From Candidatus Omnitrophota bacterium (GTDB lineage Bacteria; Omnitrophota; Gorgyraeia; Zapsychrales; Fredricksoniimonadaceae): 39,824 nucleotides of DNA. The translations under genes and the position numbers were made by a program. The stretch lies in the NCBI GenBank assembly GCA_028865345.1, contig JAGWKL010000013.1:1-39824 (forward strand), given 5' to 3'. This document shows, one piece after another, positions 21,686 through 31,587 of this stretch; within the stretch, counting starts at the first letter, position 1; the number at the start of each line of letters is the position of its first letter. A model generated the notes under the pieces. It saw nothing but the letters and a program-made list of their open reading frames with translations, ran no database searches and was not told the DNA's origin.

Positions 21686-23272
21686 TTACACCTTGATGGC
21701 TTTGACAAAAAGGATATTTTGAGTATGCCGTAATTTTTCGATAAGGCTTTCCGGAATTTCGCTGTCGACGTTCACAACGCTCACCGCCACCCCCTGCTGG
21801 TCCTCACGCCCCAGGGTGATGCCGGCGATGTTGATATTTTCCGAGGCCAGAAGCGTGCCGATCGTGCCCACAATGCCGGGTTTGTCGTTGTTGTTGATGA
21901 ACAACATATGCCCTTGCGGGACGGTCTCCACATACACATTGTTGATCTTGACGATGCGCGGCTGTTTGTTGCCCGACAAGGTGCCCAGCAGGAAAAACGG
22001 TTCTTTGTCGGTGGCAATGTCCAGAGCAATGGCATTGACATATTCGCCTTCCTGATTGGAGACGATTTCCTTGATATTGATGCCGCGTTCCTTCATCACA
22101 TTCAGGGCATTGATGGTATTGACGCCTTCACCCAGCACCGGGCTCAAAAGCCCGTGGGCCAGGGCCATGGTCACGGCCGTGACTTTTTCCTGGGCCAGGG
22201 CCCCGCTGTAAGTGATGGTCACCCGGGAGATCCGGCCTTGCACCAGCTGGCCGGCGAATTTGCCCATCCTCTGGGCCAGACCCAGATACGGTTCTATGAC
22301 TTTGTATGATTCCGGAGACAGCGACGGGAAATTAGCGGCATTGCGGATACCGGCGCCGGTCAAAGCGTCCTTGACCGCATGAGCGATCTCGATGGCCACG
22401 TTCAGCTGGGCCTCGGAGGTAGATGCGCCCAGATGCGGTGTAGTAATGCAATTGTCCAGCTTGAACAACGGAGAATTAAAATCCGGCGGCTCGACTTCAT
22501 AAACGTCCAGGGCGGCGCCGGCGATGCGCTTTTCCTGCAAAGCCTTGATCAAAGCGGCCTCATCGATGATGCCGCCGCGGGCGGCGTTGATAAGCCTCGC
22601 TGTTTTCTTCATCAAAGCGATCTGGGCCTCGCCGATCATGTGGGTCGTCTCCTCGGTCTTGGGAATATGCACCGTGATGTAATCCGCGGTCTTATAAATA
22701 TCCTTGAGCTCGAGCAGTTTAATTCCGTTTTTGGCGGCGATCTCGGCGGACAAATACGGGTCATAGCCGACGGTGACCATGCCGAAGGCCTGGGCCATTT
22801 TGGCCACCGTCGAGCCGATGCGGCCCAAACCGATGATGCCAAGCACCTTGCCGTAAAGCTCGACGCCGGTAAATTTCGAACGCTCCCATTTGCCGCCCTT
22901 TAGGGAAGCCACAGCCTGAGGGATATTGCGGGAAAGCGCCATAATGAGGCTCATGGTGTGCTCGGCCGTGGAAGTGGTGTTGCCCGCCGGGGTGTTCATG
23001 GCCACCACCCCTTTTTGGGTGGCGGCCGGCAGGTCCACATTGTCCAGGCCGACACCGGCGCGGCCGATCACCTTCAATCTCCCGGCCGCTTCCAGGATTT
23101 TAGCGGTGACCTGGGTGCCTGAACGCACGATCAAGGCGTCGTAATCCTTGATGACTTTTTGCAACTCGTCCGCGGGGACGCCGAATTTGCACTCAACAAC
23201 AAAGCGCTTGTCCGCGGTCAAAATGTCCAGGCCTTCTTTTTCCAGTTTGTCGCTGACTAAGATCTTAAACAT
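21686..23272 (-). CDS. serA: D-3-phosphoglycerate dehydrogenase
   Basis: VIGRAGVGLDNVDLPAATQKGVVAMNTPAGNTTSTAEHTMSL...GIIGLGRIGSTVAKMAQAFGM...LINAARGGIIDEAAL...; C-terminal ACT (KPGIVGTIGTLLASENINIAGITLGRE). Confidence 0.97.
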   Translation of the reverse strand: MFKILVSDKLEKEGLDILTADKRFVVECKFGVPADELQKVIKDYDALIVRSGTQVTAKILEAAGRLKVIGRAGVGLDNVDLPAATQKGVVAMNTPAGNTTSTAEHTMSLIMALSRNIPQAVASLKGGKWERSKFTGVELYGKVLGIIGLGRIGSTVAKMAQAFGMVTVGYDPYLSAEIAAKNGIKLLELKDIYKTADYITVHIPKTEETTHMIGEAQIALMKKTARLINAARGGIIDEAALIKALQEKRIAGAALDVYEVEPPDFNSPLFKLDNCITTPHLGASTSEAQLNVAIEIAHAVKDALTGAGIRNAANFPSLSPESYKVIEPYLGLAQRMGKFAGQLVQGRISRVTITYSGALAQEKVTAVTMALAHGLLSPVLGEGVNTINALNVMKERGINIKEIVSNQEGEYVNAIALDIATDKEPFFLLGTLSGNKQPRIVKINNVYVETVPQGHMLFINNNDKPGIVGTIGTLLASENINIAGITLGREDQQGVAVSVVNVDSEIPESLIEKLRHTQNILFVKAIKV

Positions 23273-23276
23273 ATTC

Positions 23277-24431
23277 CTATCCTTTACTGTTTAAAACTTT
23301 CTGCGCGGCCGTTAAAGCGGCGCCCAATTCAAATTTATGCCCCATCTGATGCAATACTTTTTCCAGGCAGGCCAGGCCCGTCAGGATGTCGTATTCATCC
23401 AAGGCACCCATGTGAGCCATGCGGATGACCTTGCCCTTAAGGTGGTCCTGCCCCCCGGCAAAAGTGATGCCGTGGGTATCGCGCATGGTCTTGGTCAATT
23501 TTTCTCCGTCGATACCGGAAGGCACCTTGACCGCGGTCAGCACATTGGTGGAGCAGGACGGATCGGGAAAAAGTTCCAGGCCGATGGCCGCGCATCCGGT
23601 GCGTACGGCGCGGGCCAGAAGCGCATAACGGGCGAACATGTTGTTCAAGCCGTCCTTCTTGATCATGTTCAGGCTTTCCACCATGGCGATCATGACCCCG
23701 ATGGCCGGAGTAAACGGCGTGTCGGTTTTGGCCATCGCCGCCTTACATTCGCGCAAATCAAAATAGTATCGGGGTGTTGTGCATTTATTGATCAACTCAA
23801 TGGCTTTAGGAGAGGCGCTCACAAAAGCCAACCCCGGGGAAAGCATGAAACCTTTATGCGAGGCTGAGACCACACAATCGCAAAACCATTCATCCGTCTT
23901 GATCTCCTGCACGGCCAGCCCTGAAACAGCATCGACGACCAAAACAGCCGGGGTATTCTTGACGACCTCGCCGATGGCCTTGACATCCGGGGTCACACCG
24001 GTTGAGGTTTCCGCCAGGGTGATGAACACGGCCTTGGTGTCAGGATGGGCGTCCAACAATGATTTGATTTCCGCCGCCGTGGGCGCCTTGCCCCATTGCA
24101 CCTTATGCACGATGGTGTTGGCTTTATATGTTTGGCAAAGTTCCACCCAGCGTTCGCCGAATTTGCCGCCATCGACGGCAATGGCCTTGTCTCCGGGAGA
24201 AAGCAAATTGGTGACCGCTGCCTCCATGGCGCCGGAACCTGAAGAAGTCAGGATATAAACATCGTTTTTGGTCTGGAAAACTTCTTTCAATCCCTCCACC
24301 ACCTGCTTGATATTGTCTTGAAACTGCGGGGTGCGGTGATGGATGATGGGCCTGCCTAAGGCCTCACAAAGCTGGGGCGGCACCTGGGTCGGCCCCGGGG
24401 TCAACAACAAATTGCGTTTCATGGCGCACAC
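23277..24431 (-). CDS. Class V aminotransferase (serine/alanine-glyoxylate type; possible phosphoserine transaminase)
   Basis: LLTPGPTQVPPQLCEALGRPIIHHRTPQF...ILTSSGSGAMEAAVTNLLSPGDK...VVDAVSGLAVQEIKTDEWFCDCVVSASHKGFMLSPGLAFVSAS. Confidence 0.92.
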   Translation of the reverse strand: MCAMKRNLLLTPGPTQVPPQLCEALGRPIIHHRTPQFQDNIKQVVEGLKEVFQTKNDVYILTSSGSGAMEAAVTNLLSPGDKAIAVDGGKFGERWVELCQTYKANTIVHKVQWGKAPTAAEIKSLLDAHPDTKAVFITLAETSTGVTPDVKAIGEVVKNTPAVLVVDAVSGLAVQEIKTDEWFCDCVVSASHKGFMLSPGLAFVSASPKAIELINKCTTPRYYFDLRECKAAMAKTDTPFTPAIGVMIAMVESLNMIKKDGLNNMFARYALLARAVRTGCAAIGLELFPDPSCSTNVLTAVKVPSGIDGEKLTKTMRDTHGITFAGGQDHLKGKVIRMAHMGALDEYDILTGLACLEKVLHQMGHKFELGAALTAAQKVLNSKG

Positions 24432-24440
24432 TGCCTTTCT

Positions 24441-25067
24441 TTATTTGATGGCTTGGCCAAAATGGGTTATCACACCGTCGATCAAACCGTAATCCTTGGA
24501 CTCCTGGCCGGACATGAAATAATCCCTGTCCGTGTCCTTGACGACCCTTTCGAGGGGCTGGCCGCTATGCTTGGCCAAAATCTTGTTGAGTTCGTCCTTC
24601 ATCCGTAAAATTTCCTGGGCCTGGATGTGAATGTCGCTGGCCGTACCCTGGGTGCCGCCCCACGGCTGGTGGATCATGATGCGCGCGTTGGGAAGCGCGT
24701 AGCGTTTGCCCTTGGCGCCGGCCGTCAATAATACCGCCCCCATGCTCGCGGCCTGGCCGATGCAGCAGGTCACCACATCAGGTTTGACATATTGCATCGT
24801 GTCATAAATAGCCAGACCCGCGGTCACCGAGCCACCGGGCGAATTAATATAAAGAAAAATGTCTTTGTCCTTGTCCTCGGACTGCAAGTGCAAAAGCTGG
24901 GCGATGATCAAATTGGCCACATGATCATCCACCGCAGTACCCAAAAAAACAATACGCTCTTTTAAAAGCCTGGAATAAATGTCATAAGCGCGCTCGCCCT
25001 GACCTGTTTTCTCGACAACCATCGGGACTAATATCTGCGATTTTTCCATAAATAAACTCCTGTTCAT
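24441..25067 (-). CDS. clpP: ATP-dependent Clp protease proteolytic subunit
   Basis: [62 protein letters not shown]...[37 protein letters not shown]. Confidence 0.97.
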   Translation of the reverse strand: MNRSLFMEKSQILVPMVVEKTGQGERAYDIYSRLLKERIVFLGTAVDDHVANLIIAQLLHLQSEDKDKDIFLYINSPGGSVTAGLAIYDTMQYVKPDVVTCCIGQAASMGAVLLTAGAKGKRYALPNARIMIHQPWGGTQGTASDIHIQAQEILRMKDELNKILAKHSGQPLERVVKDTDRDYFMSGQESKDYGLIDGVITHFGQAIK

Positions 25068-25069
25068 CG

Positions 25070-25963
25070 TTATTTTGCGTCTTTCCAAGCGGCCTCTTTG
25101 AGCAGGAACTCAATGACCTTGACAGGTAAACTGTCGTTAGGATCGGCGACCGTTATGTTTTCACGCTTGGCGATCTCTTCCAAAATCAAATAAACTTTCA
25201 CTTCGCGTTCAACCACGGGCTGCAGCTGCTCCCGAAGTTCTTCGGCTTTTTTCTTTAACTCCTCATCCTTTGCGCCCTGGGATTTAAGCCGGCGCAAAGC
25301 GTCATTCAACCGGTACTGCAATTGCCGCTTGACCAGGGATTGAGGAACAACCAGTTTAGCATTTTTAAGCAAATCTTCCACTATTTGATTTTCGACATCC
25401 ATGCGGTTATTGCGGTCTTTATCAAACTCCAGCTGGTGCTTGAGGGCTTTTTTGAATTCTTCCAGATTGGGAAATCCCATACCCTTGGCAAAATTATCGT
25501 CGATGACCACATCCCCTTCGCCCTTGCCTTTTTTAAAAAACTCCATGGCCTTGGAGAGCTCTTCCTCGCTCGCTTCGCTTGTTTGACGGACGACGCTGAT
25601 CGCTTTATAGCGGCCCACCTCAACGGAGGGACGGACATCCAGTGTGGCTGTAAAAGTCAGCACGCCGTCTTTAAGATTAACGTCGGTGATTTCCGGCAAA
25701 TCGACGGGGTCCAACTGATGCTGGCTTAATCCTTCATGATAGGCCTCGGGGATGATCTTTTTAATGGTCTCGTCCTTGGCCAATTGCCCGTGGGAGGAGG
25801 CTAAAATATGGCGCGGCACCTTGCCGGTGCGAAACCCCCTGACCTTGGCATGCTTGCCGATCTCTTCATAGACGGCATCCATGGCCTCGGTGACTTTCTG
25901 GCGGGGGACCTCAAATTTCATTTCACGTTTTAATGCATCCACTTTCTTGACTTCAACTTTCAT
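25070..25963 (-). CDS. tig: Trigger factor, apparently lacking the FKBP-type PPIase domain
   Basis: [54 protein letters not shown] (ribosome-binding signature); [18 protein letters not shown]-domain [16 protein letters not shown]...[15 protein letters not shown]. About 297 aa. Confidence 0.88.
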   Translation of the reverse strand: MKVEVKKVDALKREMKFEVPRQKVTEAMDAVYEEIGKHAKVRGFRTGKVPRHILASSHGQLAKDETIKKIIPEAYHEGLSQHQLDPVDLPEITDVNLKDGVLTFTATLDVRPSVEVGRYKAISVVRQTSEASEEELSKAMEFFKKGKGEGDVVIDDNFAKGMGFPNLEEFKKALKHQLEFDKDRNNRMDVENQIVEDLLKNAKLVVPQSLVKRQLQYRLNDALRRLKSQGAKDEELKKKAEELREQLQPVVEREVKVYLILEEIAKRENITVADPNDSLPVKVIEFLLKEAAWKDAK

Positions 25964-25982
25964 GCCGCTTCCTTTCTGATGT

Positions 25983-26705
25983 TCACATACTGAACTTTTC
26001 ACCTAAATAAATTTTGCGCGCTTTGGGATCGTTGATCAATTCGCCGGCGGTGCCGGAAATAAGTACACGGCCCTCGGCAACCAGATAGGCCCTATCGGTG
26101 ATGGACAACGTCTCACGGACGTTATGGTCCGTCAATAAAATACCCAGACCTTTCCTTTTTAAATCCTTGATGATCTCCTGAGCCTCGGCCACCACAATGG
26201 GGTCGATGCCTGAAAACGGCTCATCCAACAGCAGAAATGAAGGATTGGTCACCAAGGCCCTGGTAATTTCCAGGCGCCGGCGTTCTCCTCCGGAAAGCGT
26301 ATAGGCCTTTGCCCTGGCCAAATGTGCGATATTAAGCTCTTCGAGCAATGACTCCAGGCGCCGCCGGCGCTCGGTCGCAGAGATATTCAGGGTTTCCAAA
26401 ATCGCCATGATGTTCTCTTGCACGGTCAGCTTGCGGAAAATAGAACTCTCCTGCGCCAGATAGCCCATGCCCAGACGGCAGCGCTCATGGATTGGTTTTC
26501 TGGTAATGTCTTCCTGGTCAAAGATCACCTGGCCCTCTTCCGGATTGATGATGCCCACCACCATATAAAAACTGGTGGTCTTTCCGGCGCCGTTGGGACC
26601 CAGCAGGCCCACGATCTCGGAACGGCCGACGGTGATGCTCAAACCGTCCACCACCCGGCGGCTGCCGTAAATTTTGACCAGATTTTTAGCTTCCAGTAAA
26701 CGCAT
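25983..26705 (-). CDS. lptB: LPS export ABC transporter ATP-binding protein LptB
   Basis: GLLGPNGAGKTTSFYMVVGIINPEEGQVIFDQEDITRKPIHERCRLGMGYLAQESSIFRKLTVQENI...LSGGERRRLEITRAL...LLLDEPFSGIDPI. Confidence 0.96.
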   Translation of the reverse strand: MRLLEAKNLVKIYGSRRVVDGLSITVGRSEIVGLLGPNGAGKTTSFYMVVGIINPEEGQVIFDQEDITRKPIHERCRLGMGYLAQESSIFRKLTVQENIMAILETLNISATERRRRLESLLEELNIAHLARAKAYTLSGGERRRLEITRALVTNPSFLLLDEPFSGIDPIVVAEAQEIIKDLKRKGLGILLTDHNVRETLSITDRAYLVAEGRVLISGTAGELINDPKARKIYLGEKFSM

Positions 26706-26716
26706 ATTTTAAAGAC

Positions 26717-27574
26717 TTACTTCCCCATCGGCTGGAACATGCCGTTGCCTTTGGTGCTGCCGGTGTCAAAAACGATCTTGGGCCGGCCGATCATGGTCAG
26801 CACCTGGGTGTCCCCGTCGTAAATCATTTTGTCCGCGTAACTGACGTTGGGCCCCTGGATCACCTTGACATGGCCGGTGCAGATGGCCTTCTTGATTTTC
26901 TTGGTGGCCTGATTAAACCATATTTCCATTTTATCACAATGAAGTTCGCGGCCGGTGGAAGCCTCCACGGCCACCACATTGGTCGTGAATACGGCATACA
27001 TGGCCGCCTGGTTCATTTGCATGGGCCCGTCCGATGTGATGGTGATCACTTGGCCCTCACCATCGCTCTTTGGAGCATGGACAACGGCTTTCACATGGCT
27101 TTTGATCCTGGCTTTTCTCAAATTAGGATGGGCAACCAGCCCCTGGCCCGTCACGACACCCTGCGGGTCGACGATCTTGACCGGGTCCGGGGTCGTGACC
27201 AGGTCTTTATTACGGTTGTAATCCAGCGCGTCGGTCGTCATTTGAGTGCCGCGGTTATCCGAGGTGATCACCACATGGTCCCGCAGGTGGATGTCCCCGC
27301 TGGTCTTATTAATGGTGCCGTGGTCCGCCTTCAAATTGGCCTGTTGCTTGCCGTAAAAATTGGCATCCACGTTGGTGATCTGGATATTGGAGTCCGTAAT
27401 GTCCGCCTTGCTGCCGTTGACATTCCAGGTTTTCTGGCCGTTGTTGTTATATCCGTCGAGATTGAATCCCTGCAGCTGCTGCGTGGGCGAGGACGTTTCC
27501 GTGGACTCATCCGCGCGTACAACGGCAGCGCAGGCAAAAACAGCGAACAGGCAAAAAAAGATTTTAATGTTCAT
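26717..27574 (-). CDS. LptA/LptC (OstA-like) LPS transport periplasmic protein
   Basis: Signal peptide; OstA-type beta-repeat pattern (ADHGTINKTSGDIHLRDHVVITSDNRGTQMTTDALDYNRNKDLVTTPDPVKIVDPQGVVTGQGL); adjacent to lptB/kdsC. Confidence 0.8.
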   Translation of the reverse strand: MNIKIFFCLFAVFACAAVVRADESTETSSPTQQLQGFNLDGYNNNGQKTWNVNGSKADITDSNIQITNVDANFYGKQQANLKADHGTINKTSGDIHLRDHVVITSDNRGTQMTTDALDYNRNKDLVTTPDPVKIVDPQGVVTGQGLVAHPNLRKARIKSHVKAVVHAPKSDGEGQVITITSDGPMQMNQAAMYAVFTTNVVAVEASTGRELHCDKMEIWFNQATKKIKKAICTGHVKVIQGPNVSYADKMIYDGDTQVLTMIGRPKIVFDTGSTKGNGMFQPMGK

Positions 27575-28076
27575 ACAATTGAGGGCTCCATAGTCCCTTT
27601 GCTTTTAAGATCAGTTCCACCGTTTCCCTGACAGCGCCCCTGCCGCCGCTTTTTCGGGTCACATAATCCGCGAGGCGCTTGACCTCAAAAACAGCATTGG
27701 CCGGCGCCACCGCAAAACCGCAGCGGCGCATGACGGCCAGATCCGCCACATCATCACCTATAAAACACACTTCTTCATCTTGCACTTTGAATTCTTCCAA
27801 GCAAGTGTCGTACGCGCCCAGCTTAGGATACACGCCCACACAGACCTTGTCGATTTTTAAATCTTTGGCACGATGGGCCACGACCCCTGATTCACGCGCT
27901 GAGATGATCGCAGTCCTGATCCCGCATTTATGCAGGAACACGATCCCGAAACCATCCTGCACGTCAAAATTCTTGGTCTCAACGCCATGGGCATCCACAA
28001 TAATAAGGCCGTCGGTAAGCACCCCATCGACATCCATCATGACCACCTTGATCTTTTTGAGCGACTCCTTCATCAA
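27564..28076 (-). CDS. kdsC: 3-deoxy-D-manno-octulosonate 8-phosphate phosphatase
   Basis: IKVVMMDVDGVLTDGLIIVDAHGVETKNFDVQDGFGIVFLHKCGIRTAIISARES...CFIGDDVADLAVMRRCGFAVAPANA. Confidence 0.94.
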   Translation of the reverse strand: MMKESLKKIKVVMMDVDGVLTDGLIIVDAHGVETKNFDVQDGFGIVFLHKCGIRTAIISARESGVVAHRAKDLKIDKVCVGVYPKLGAYDTCLEEFKVQDEEVCFIGDDVADLAVMRRCGFAVAPANAVFEVKRLADYVTRKSGGRGAVRETVELILKAKGLWSPQLYEH

Positions 28077-29029
28077 ACCAGCCCCGCCTTCAGCAGGTCC
28101 TGCACGTCCAGAAGGCCCACCACACGCCCCCGCTGGTCCACCACGGGCAGCTCATCGATCTTTTTGGTCTTCAATAAATCAAAAGCCTGGGCCGCCAGTT
28201 TTTCCTTGCGGATGGAAGCGGGATTCTTTGTCATGATCTCGGCGACCGGCCTTTGCAAAACCGCGCCATCGGCCTCCAGGTGCCGGCGCAGGTCCCCATC
28301 CGTAAAAATACCCAAAAGTTTGTTCTTGCCGTCCACCACACAGGCACAGCCGCAGCGCGCCCTGGTGATGGTCCACAAGACATCCTTGACTAGCATTTTT
28401 CCAGGCACCTTGGCGAAATATGTTTCCCGGCGCATGATATCTTCCACCCGCAGCAAAAGCCTTTTGCCAAGGCTTCCGCCCGGGTGGTACATGGCAAAGT
28501 CTTCTTTCTTGAACTTCTTGCGGTCGATGAGGCAGGCCGCCAAGGCATCGCCCAGGGCCATGGTCACCGTTGTGGAAGCCATCGGCGCCAGGCCCAATGG
28601 ACAACCTTCGGAATCAACGGCAATATTTAAAACCACGTCCCCGTTTATGCCTAAGGTGGACTTGGAATTGCCTGTCATCACAATCACCTTTGCCCCGATT
28701 TTCTTAACCAAAGGCAACAGCCGCACGGTCTCGTCTGTTTCCCCGCTCTGGGAAATGACGATCACAACGTCTTCGGATTTGACCTGGCCCAAATCCCCGT
28801 GCAGGCCCTCGGCGCTGTGCAGGAAAATGCTGGGCGTTCCCGTCGAAGACAAGGTGGCAGCCATCTTGCGGGCCACGAGGCCGGATTTGCCCATGCCGCA
28901 GACGATCACACGGCCGCGCGTATGGGCGATCATATCGACGCCGGCCTTGAAATCAGCCCCCAGACGGCGCATCATCGCCTGGATGGCTTTGGCTTCAATG
29001 GTCAGGACTTGTTTGGCGCGTTTAAGCAT
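28073..29029 (-). CDS. kdsD: Arabinose-5-phosphate isomerase (SIS + tandem CBS)
   Basis: GRVIVCGMGKSGLVARKMAATLSSTGTPSIFLHSAEGLHGDLGQV...SQSGETDE...; CBS DGDLRRHL..., DELPVVDQRGRVVGLLDVQDLLKAGLV. Confidence 0.95.
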   Translation of the reverse strand: MLKRAKQVLTIEAKAIQAMMRRLGADFKAGVDMIAHTRGRVIVCGMGKSGLVARKMAATLSSTGTPSIFLHSAEGLHGDLGQVKSEDVVIVISQSGETDETVRLLPLVKKIGAKVIVMTGNSKSTLGINGDVVLNIAVDSEGCPLGLAPMASTTVTMALGDALAACLIDRKKFKKEDFAMYHPGGSLGKRLLLRVEDIMRRETYFAKVPGKMLVKDVLWTITRARCGCACVVDGKNKLLGIFTDGDLRRHLEADGAVLQRPVAEIMTKNPASIRKEKLAAQAFDLLKTKKIDELPVVDQRGRVVGLLDVQDLLKAGLV

Positions 29030-29849
29030 TTTTATCCCTGATACGGTCGATGGCGACCAGCTCCTTTAAAAGATTTTCCAAATTCCTTAAGCGGAGGCTG
29101 TTGGGCCCGTCGGAAAGGGCCCGGGACGGATCAGGATGGGTTTCCAGGAATACAGCGTCGACTCCTGCCGCCACAGCGCAACGGGCCAACAAGGGGATAT
29201 ACCGGCTTTCCCCTCCCGAGGAGTCCCCAAGGCCGCCCGGCTTCTGCACGCTGTGGGTGGCGTCAAAAATGACCGGGTACCCATAAGCCCTCATGATGGA
29301 AAGGGCCCTGAAATCAGTGACCAGGTTATTGTAGCCGAAGGTCACCCCCCGTTCCGTCAAAAGCAATTTATGGTTTCCCGCTTCCTGCATTTTCTTGACG
29401 ATGCCGCCGGCATCCCAGGGCGCCATGAACTGCCCCTTTTTGACGTTCACGGCCTTGCCCGTTCTGGCCGCAGCGACGATCAAATCCGTCTGCCGGCATA
29501 AAAAAGCCGGTATCTGCACGATGTCCAGGATCTCGCCGGCCATCTGGGCCTGATCGACATCATGCACATCGGATAAAACCGGCACTCCCAATTTGGACTT
29601 GATTTGAGAAAGGACTTTAAGCCCTTCATAAACCCCGGGGCCGCGAAAAGACTTGATCGAGGTGCGGTTGGCTTTATCATAACTGGCTTTAAAGACAAAG
29701 GGTATCCTCAGCCTCGAGGTGATTTTTTGGATGGCTTCAGCGATCTTCAGGGTGCCGGAGGCAGACTCAATCACGCAAGGCCCGGCAATAAGCACCAGAT
29801 CCCTGCCGCCGAAGATCACTTTGTCGCTGATTTTAACTTTGCGTACCAT
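29022..29849 (-). CDS. kdsA: 3-deoxy-8-phosphooctulonate synthase
   Basis: LVLIAGPCVIESASGTLKIAEAIQ...FVFKASYDKANRTSIKSFRGPGVYEGL...FDATHSVQKPGG...GVDAVFLETHPDPSRALSDGPNSL. Confidence 0.97.
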   Translation of the reverse strand: MVRKVKISDKVIFGGRDLVLIAGPCVIESASGTLKIAEAIQKITSRLRIPFVFKASYDKANRTSIKSFRGPGVYEGLKVLSQIKSKLGVPVLSDVHDVDQAQMAGEILDIVQIPAFLCRQTDLIVAAARTGKAVNVKKGQFMAPWDAGGIVKKMQEAGNHKLLLTERGVTFGYNNLVTDFRALSIMRAYGYPVIFDATHSVQKPGGLGDSSGGESRYIPLLARCAVAAGVDAVFLETHPDPSRALSDGPNSLRLRNLENLLKELVAIDRIRDKNA

Positions 29850-30565
29850 GCATTGGCTTTCTGTAAGTCTTCAGGCGTGTCCACCGCCATGGATTCATGT
29901 TCAGTCACAGTTGTTTTTATCCTCACTCCGTGCTCAAGGGCGCGCAACTGCTCAAGTTCTTCCGCCGATTCCAATGCGCCTTTAGGCCACCTGGTGAATT
30001 CTATCAGGAAACTCTTGCGATACGCATAAAGCCCCAGGTGTTTATAATTCTTAGGTGTCAACGCAAAAGTTTTGCCGCGATGGTGCGGGATCGGCGCCCT
30101 GGAAAAATACAAGGCATTCCCCTGCCCGTCCACCACACATTTGACCACGTTGGGATTCAGGAAATCCGCTTCGCAAGATATTTCCTTGATCACCGTGGCC
30201 ATCAAGATCGCTGCATCCTGCTTTAAAAGGACTGCCAGCGCATCAATGGCGGCAGGATCAATAAAAGGCTCATCTCCCTGGATATTGACCACAACATCAA
30301 CTTCCCTCTCCTTGACCGCTTCGGCAATGCGGTCAGAGCCGGAAGGGTGATGAGGGTCGGTCATCACTGCCTGTGCCCCGAAGAGCCGGGCTGTTTTAAA
30401 AACTTCGTCGTGATCGCAAGCGATCAGCACTTCATCCAACTGCCGGCAAAGGCAAGCTTTCTCCCAGACATGTCTGACCAACGGTTTGCCTCCGATTTGC
30501 CCCAAGACTTTCATCGGAAACCGGGTGGATCCGAAACGCGCGGGAATGACCCCGATTGTTTTCAT
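29816..30565 (-). CDS. kdsB: 3-deoxy-manno-octulosonate cytidylyltransferase
   Basis: GVIPARFGSTRFPMKVLGQIGGKPLVRHVWEKA...MTDPHHPSGSDRIAEAV...VVNIQGDEPFIDP; overlaps kdsA by 34 nt. Confidence 0.96.
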   Translation of the reverse strand: MKTIGVIPARFGSTRFPMKVLGQIGGKPLVRHVWEKACLCRQLDEVLIACDHDEVFKTARLFGAQAVMTDPHHPSGSDRIAEAVKEREVDVVVNIQGDEPFIDPAAIDALAVLLKQDAAILMATVIKEISCEADFLNPNVVKCVVDGQGNALYFSRAPIPHHRGKTFALTPKNYKHLGLYAYRKSFLIEFTRWPKGALESAEELEQLRALEHGVRIKTTVTEHESMAVDTPEDLQKANAWYAKLKSATK

Positions 30566-31587
30566 CAGATGGCCCCCACGGCACGCTTCAACTCATCCAA
30601 CTCAACGGCCACGGCGCCCATCTTACCGACGACTACACCGGCCGCGTAATTGGCGATCCTGGCCGCCGTCGATTTATCCGCGCCCGCAGCCAGGCACAAA
30701 GCAAACGCCGCAATGACCGTATCTCCGGCGCCGGAAACATCAAAAACCTGGCGCGCCACTGTCCCAACGGCCAAAGGTTTTTTGTCCCGCTCAAAAAGGT
30801 ACATACCATGCTCGCCCAAGGTGATCAACAGGGATTGTATGCCCAAGAAATTTAAAAGTCCGCAGCCATTGGCTTCGATGTCATTGACCGCGTCCAACCT
30901 GGTTGAACATATGCCAAAAGCCTTGCGTGTCTCTGTTGAAATGCTCTTTAATGCCGCCTCCGCCTCTTTTTTATTTGGGGTAATGCAGGTGACCTGCCCG
31001 TATTCGCGCAAATCTTCCAGCTTGGGATCGACCACCACGGGTAAATGATACCGTAACGCCAATTCATGCACCTGGGCCAATGTCCCGGGATCAATCATGT
31101 CCTTACCATAGTCAGATATAACGACCACTTCAAAGTCCTTTAGATGGCGGCGGAGAAAAGGCAGAATTTTGCCTTCCTTGACCACATCCAGCCCTGTCCT
31201 GTTTGGTTTTTCCCTGTCCAAACGCACGATCTGCTGGTGCTGGGCAATGATCCGCGCTTTAAAAATCGTACTGGTGCGGCTGTCTATAAAAATGCCCTTG
31301 GTATGGATGCGGCGCTTAATAAGCTCGCGCCTGAGGATGGCCCCCTCAAGATCGTCGCCGATCCTGCCGACCAAGGTGACATCAGCCCCTAAACTGGCCA
31401 GGTTATTGGCCACATTAGCAGCCCCGCCGGGCGTATAAAAGGACTCTTCCTGAAGGACTATCGGCACAGGCGCCTCCGGGGAAATGCGCGATACGCTTCC
31501 CTTGATATACTGGTCAAGCACCACATCCCCGATGACCAGCAATCGCCTGCCTTTAAACCGCCTTATAATGCTGTTATATTTGGACAA
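30565..31587 (-). CDS. D-glycero-beta-D-manno-heptose-7-phosphate kinase (RfaE1/HldE N-domain type, standalone)
   Basis: LLVIGDVVLDQYIKGSVSRISPEAPVPIVLQEESFYTPGGAANVANNLASLGADVTLVGRIGDD...VFDVSGAGDTVIAAFAL. Confidence 0.9.
   Translation of the reverse strand: MSKYNSIIRRFKGRRLLVIGDVVLDQYIKGSVSRISPEAPVPIVLQEESFYTPGGAANVANNLASLGADVTLVGRIGDDLEGAILRRELIKRRIHTKGIFIDSRTSTIFKARIIAQHQQIVRLDREKPNRTGLDVVKEGKILPFLRRHLKDFEVVVISDYGKDMIDPGTLAQVHELALRYHLPVVVDPKLEDLREYGQVTCITPNKKEAEAALKSISTETRKAFGICSTRLDAVNDIEANGCGLLNFLGIQSLLITLGEHGMYLFERDKKPLAVGTVARQVFDVSGAGDTVIAAFALCLAAGADKSTAARIANYAAGVVVGKMGAVAVELDELKRAVGAI

Noticed and set aside
28179-28604. Minus-strand 141-aa ORF in an alternative frame
   Set aside because: Overlaps kdsD in another frame; no initiation context or domain.
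27930-29069. Plus-strand 379-aa ORF
   Set aside because: Lies opposite kdsD/kdsC, which have unmistakable motifs; low-complexity S/R/T-rich shadow ORF.
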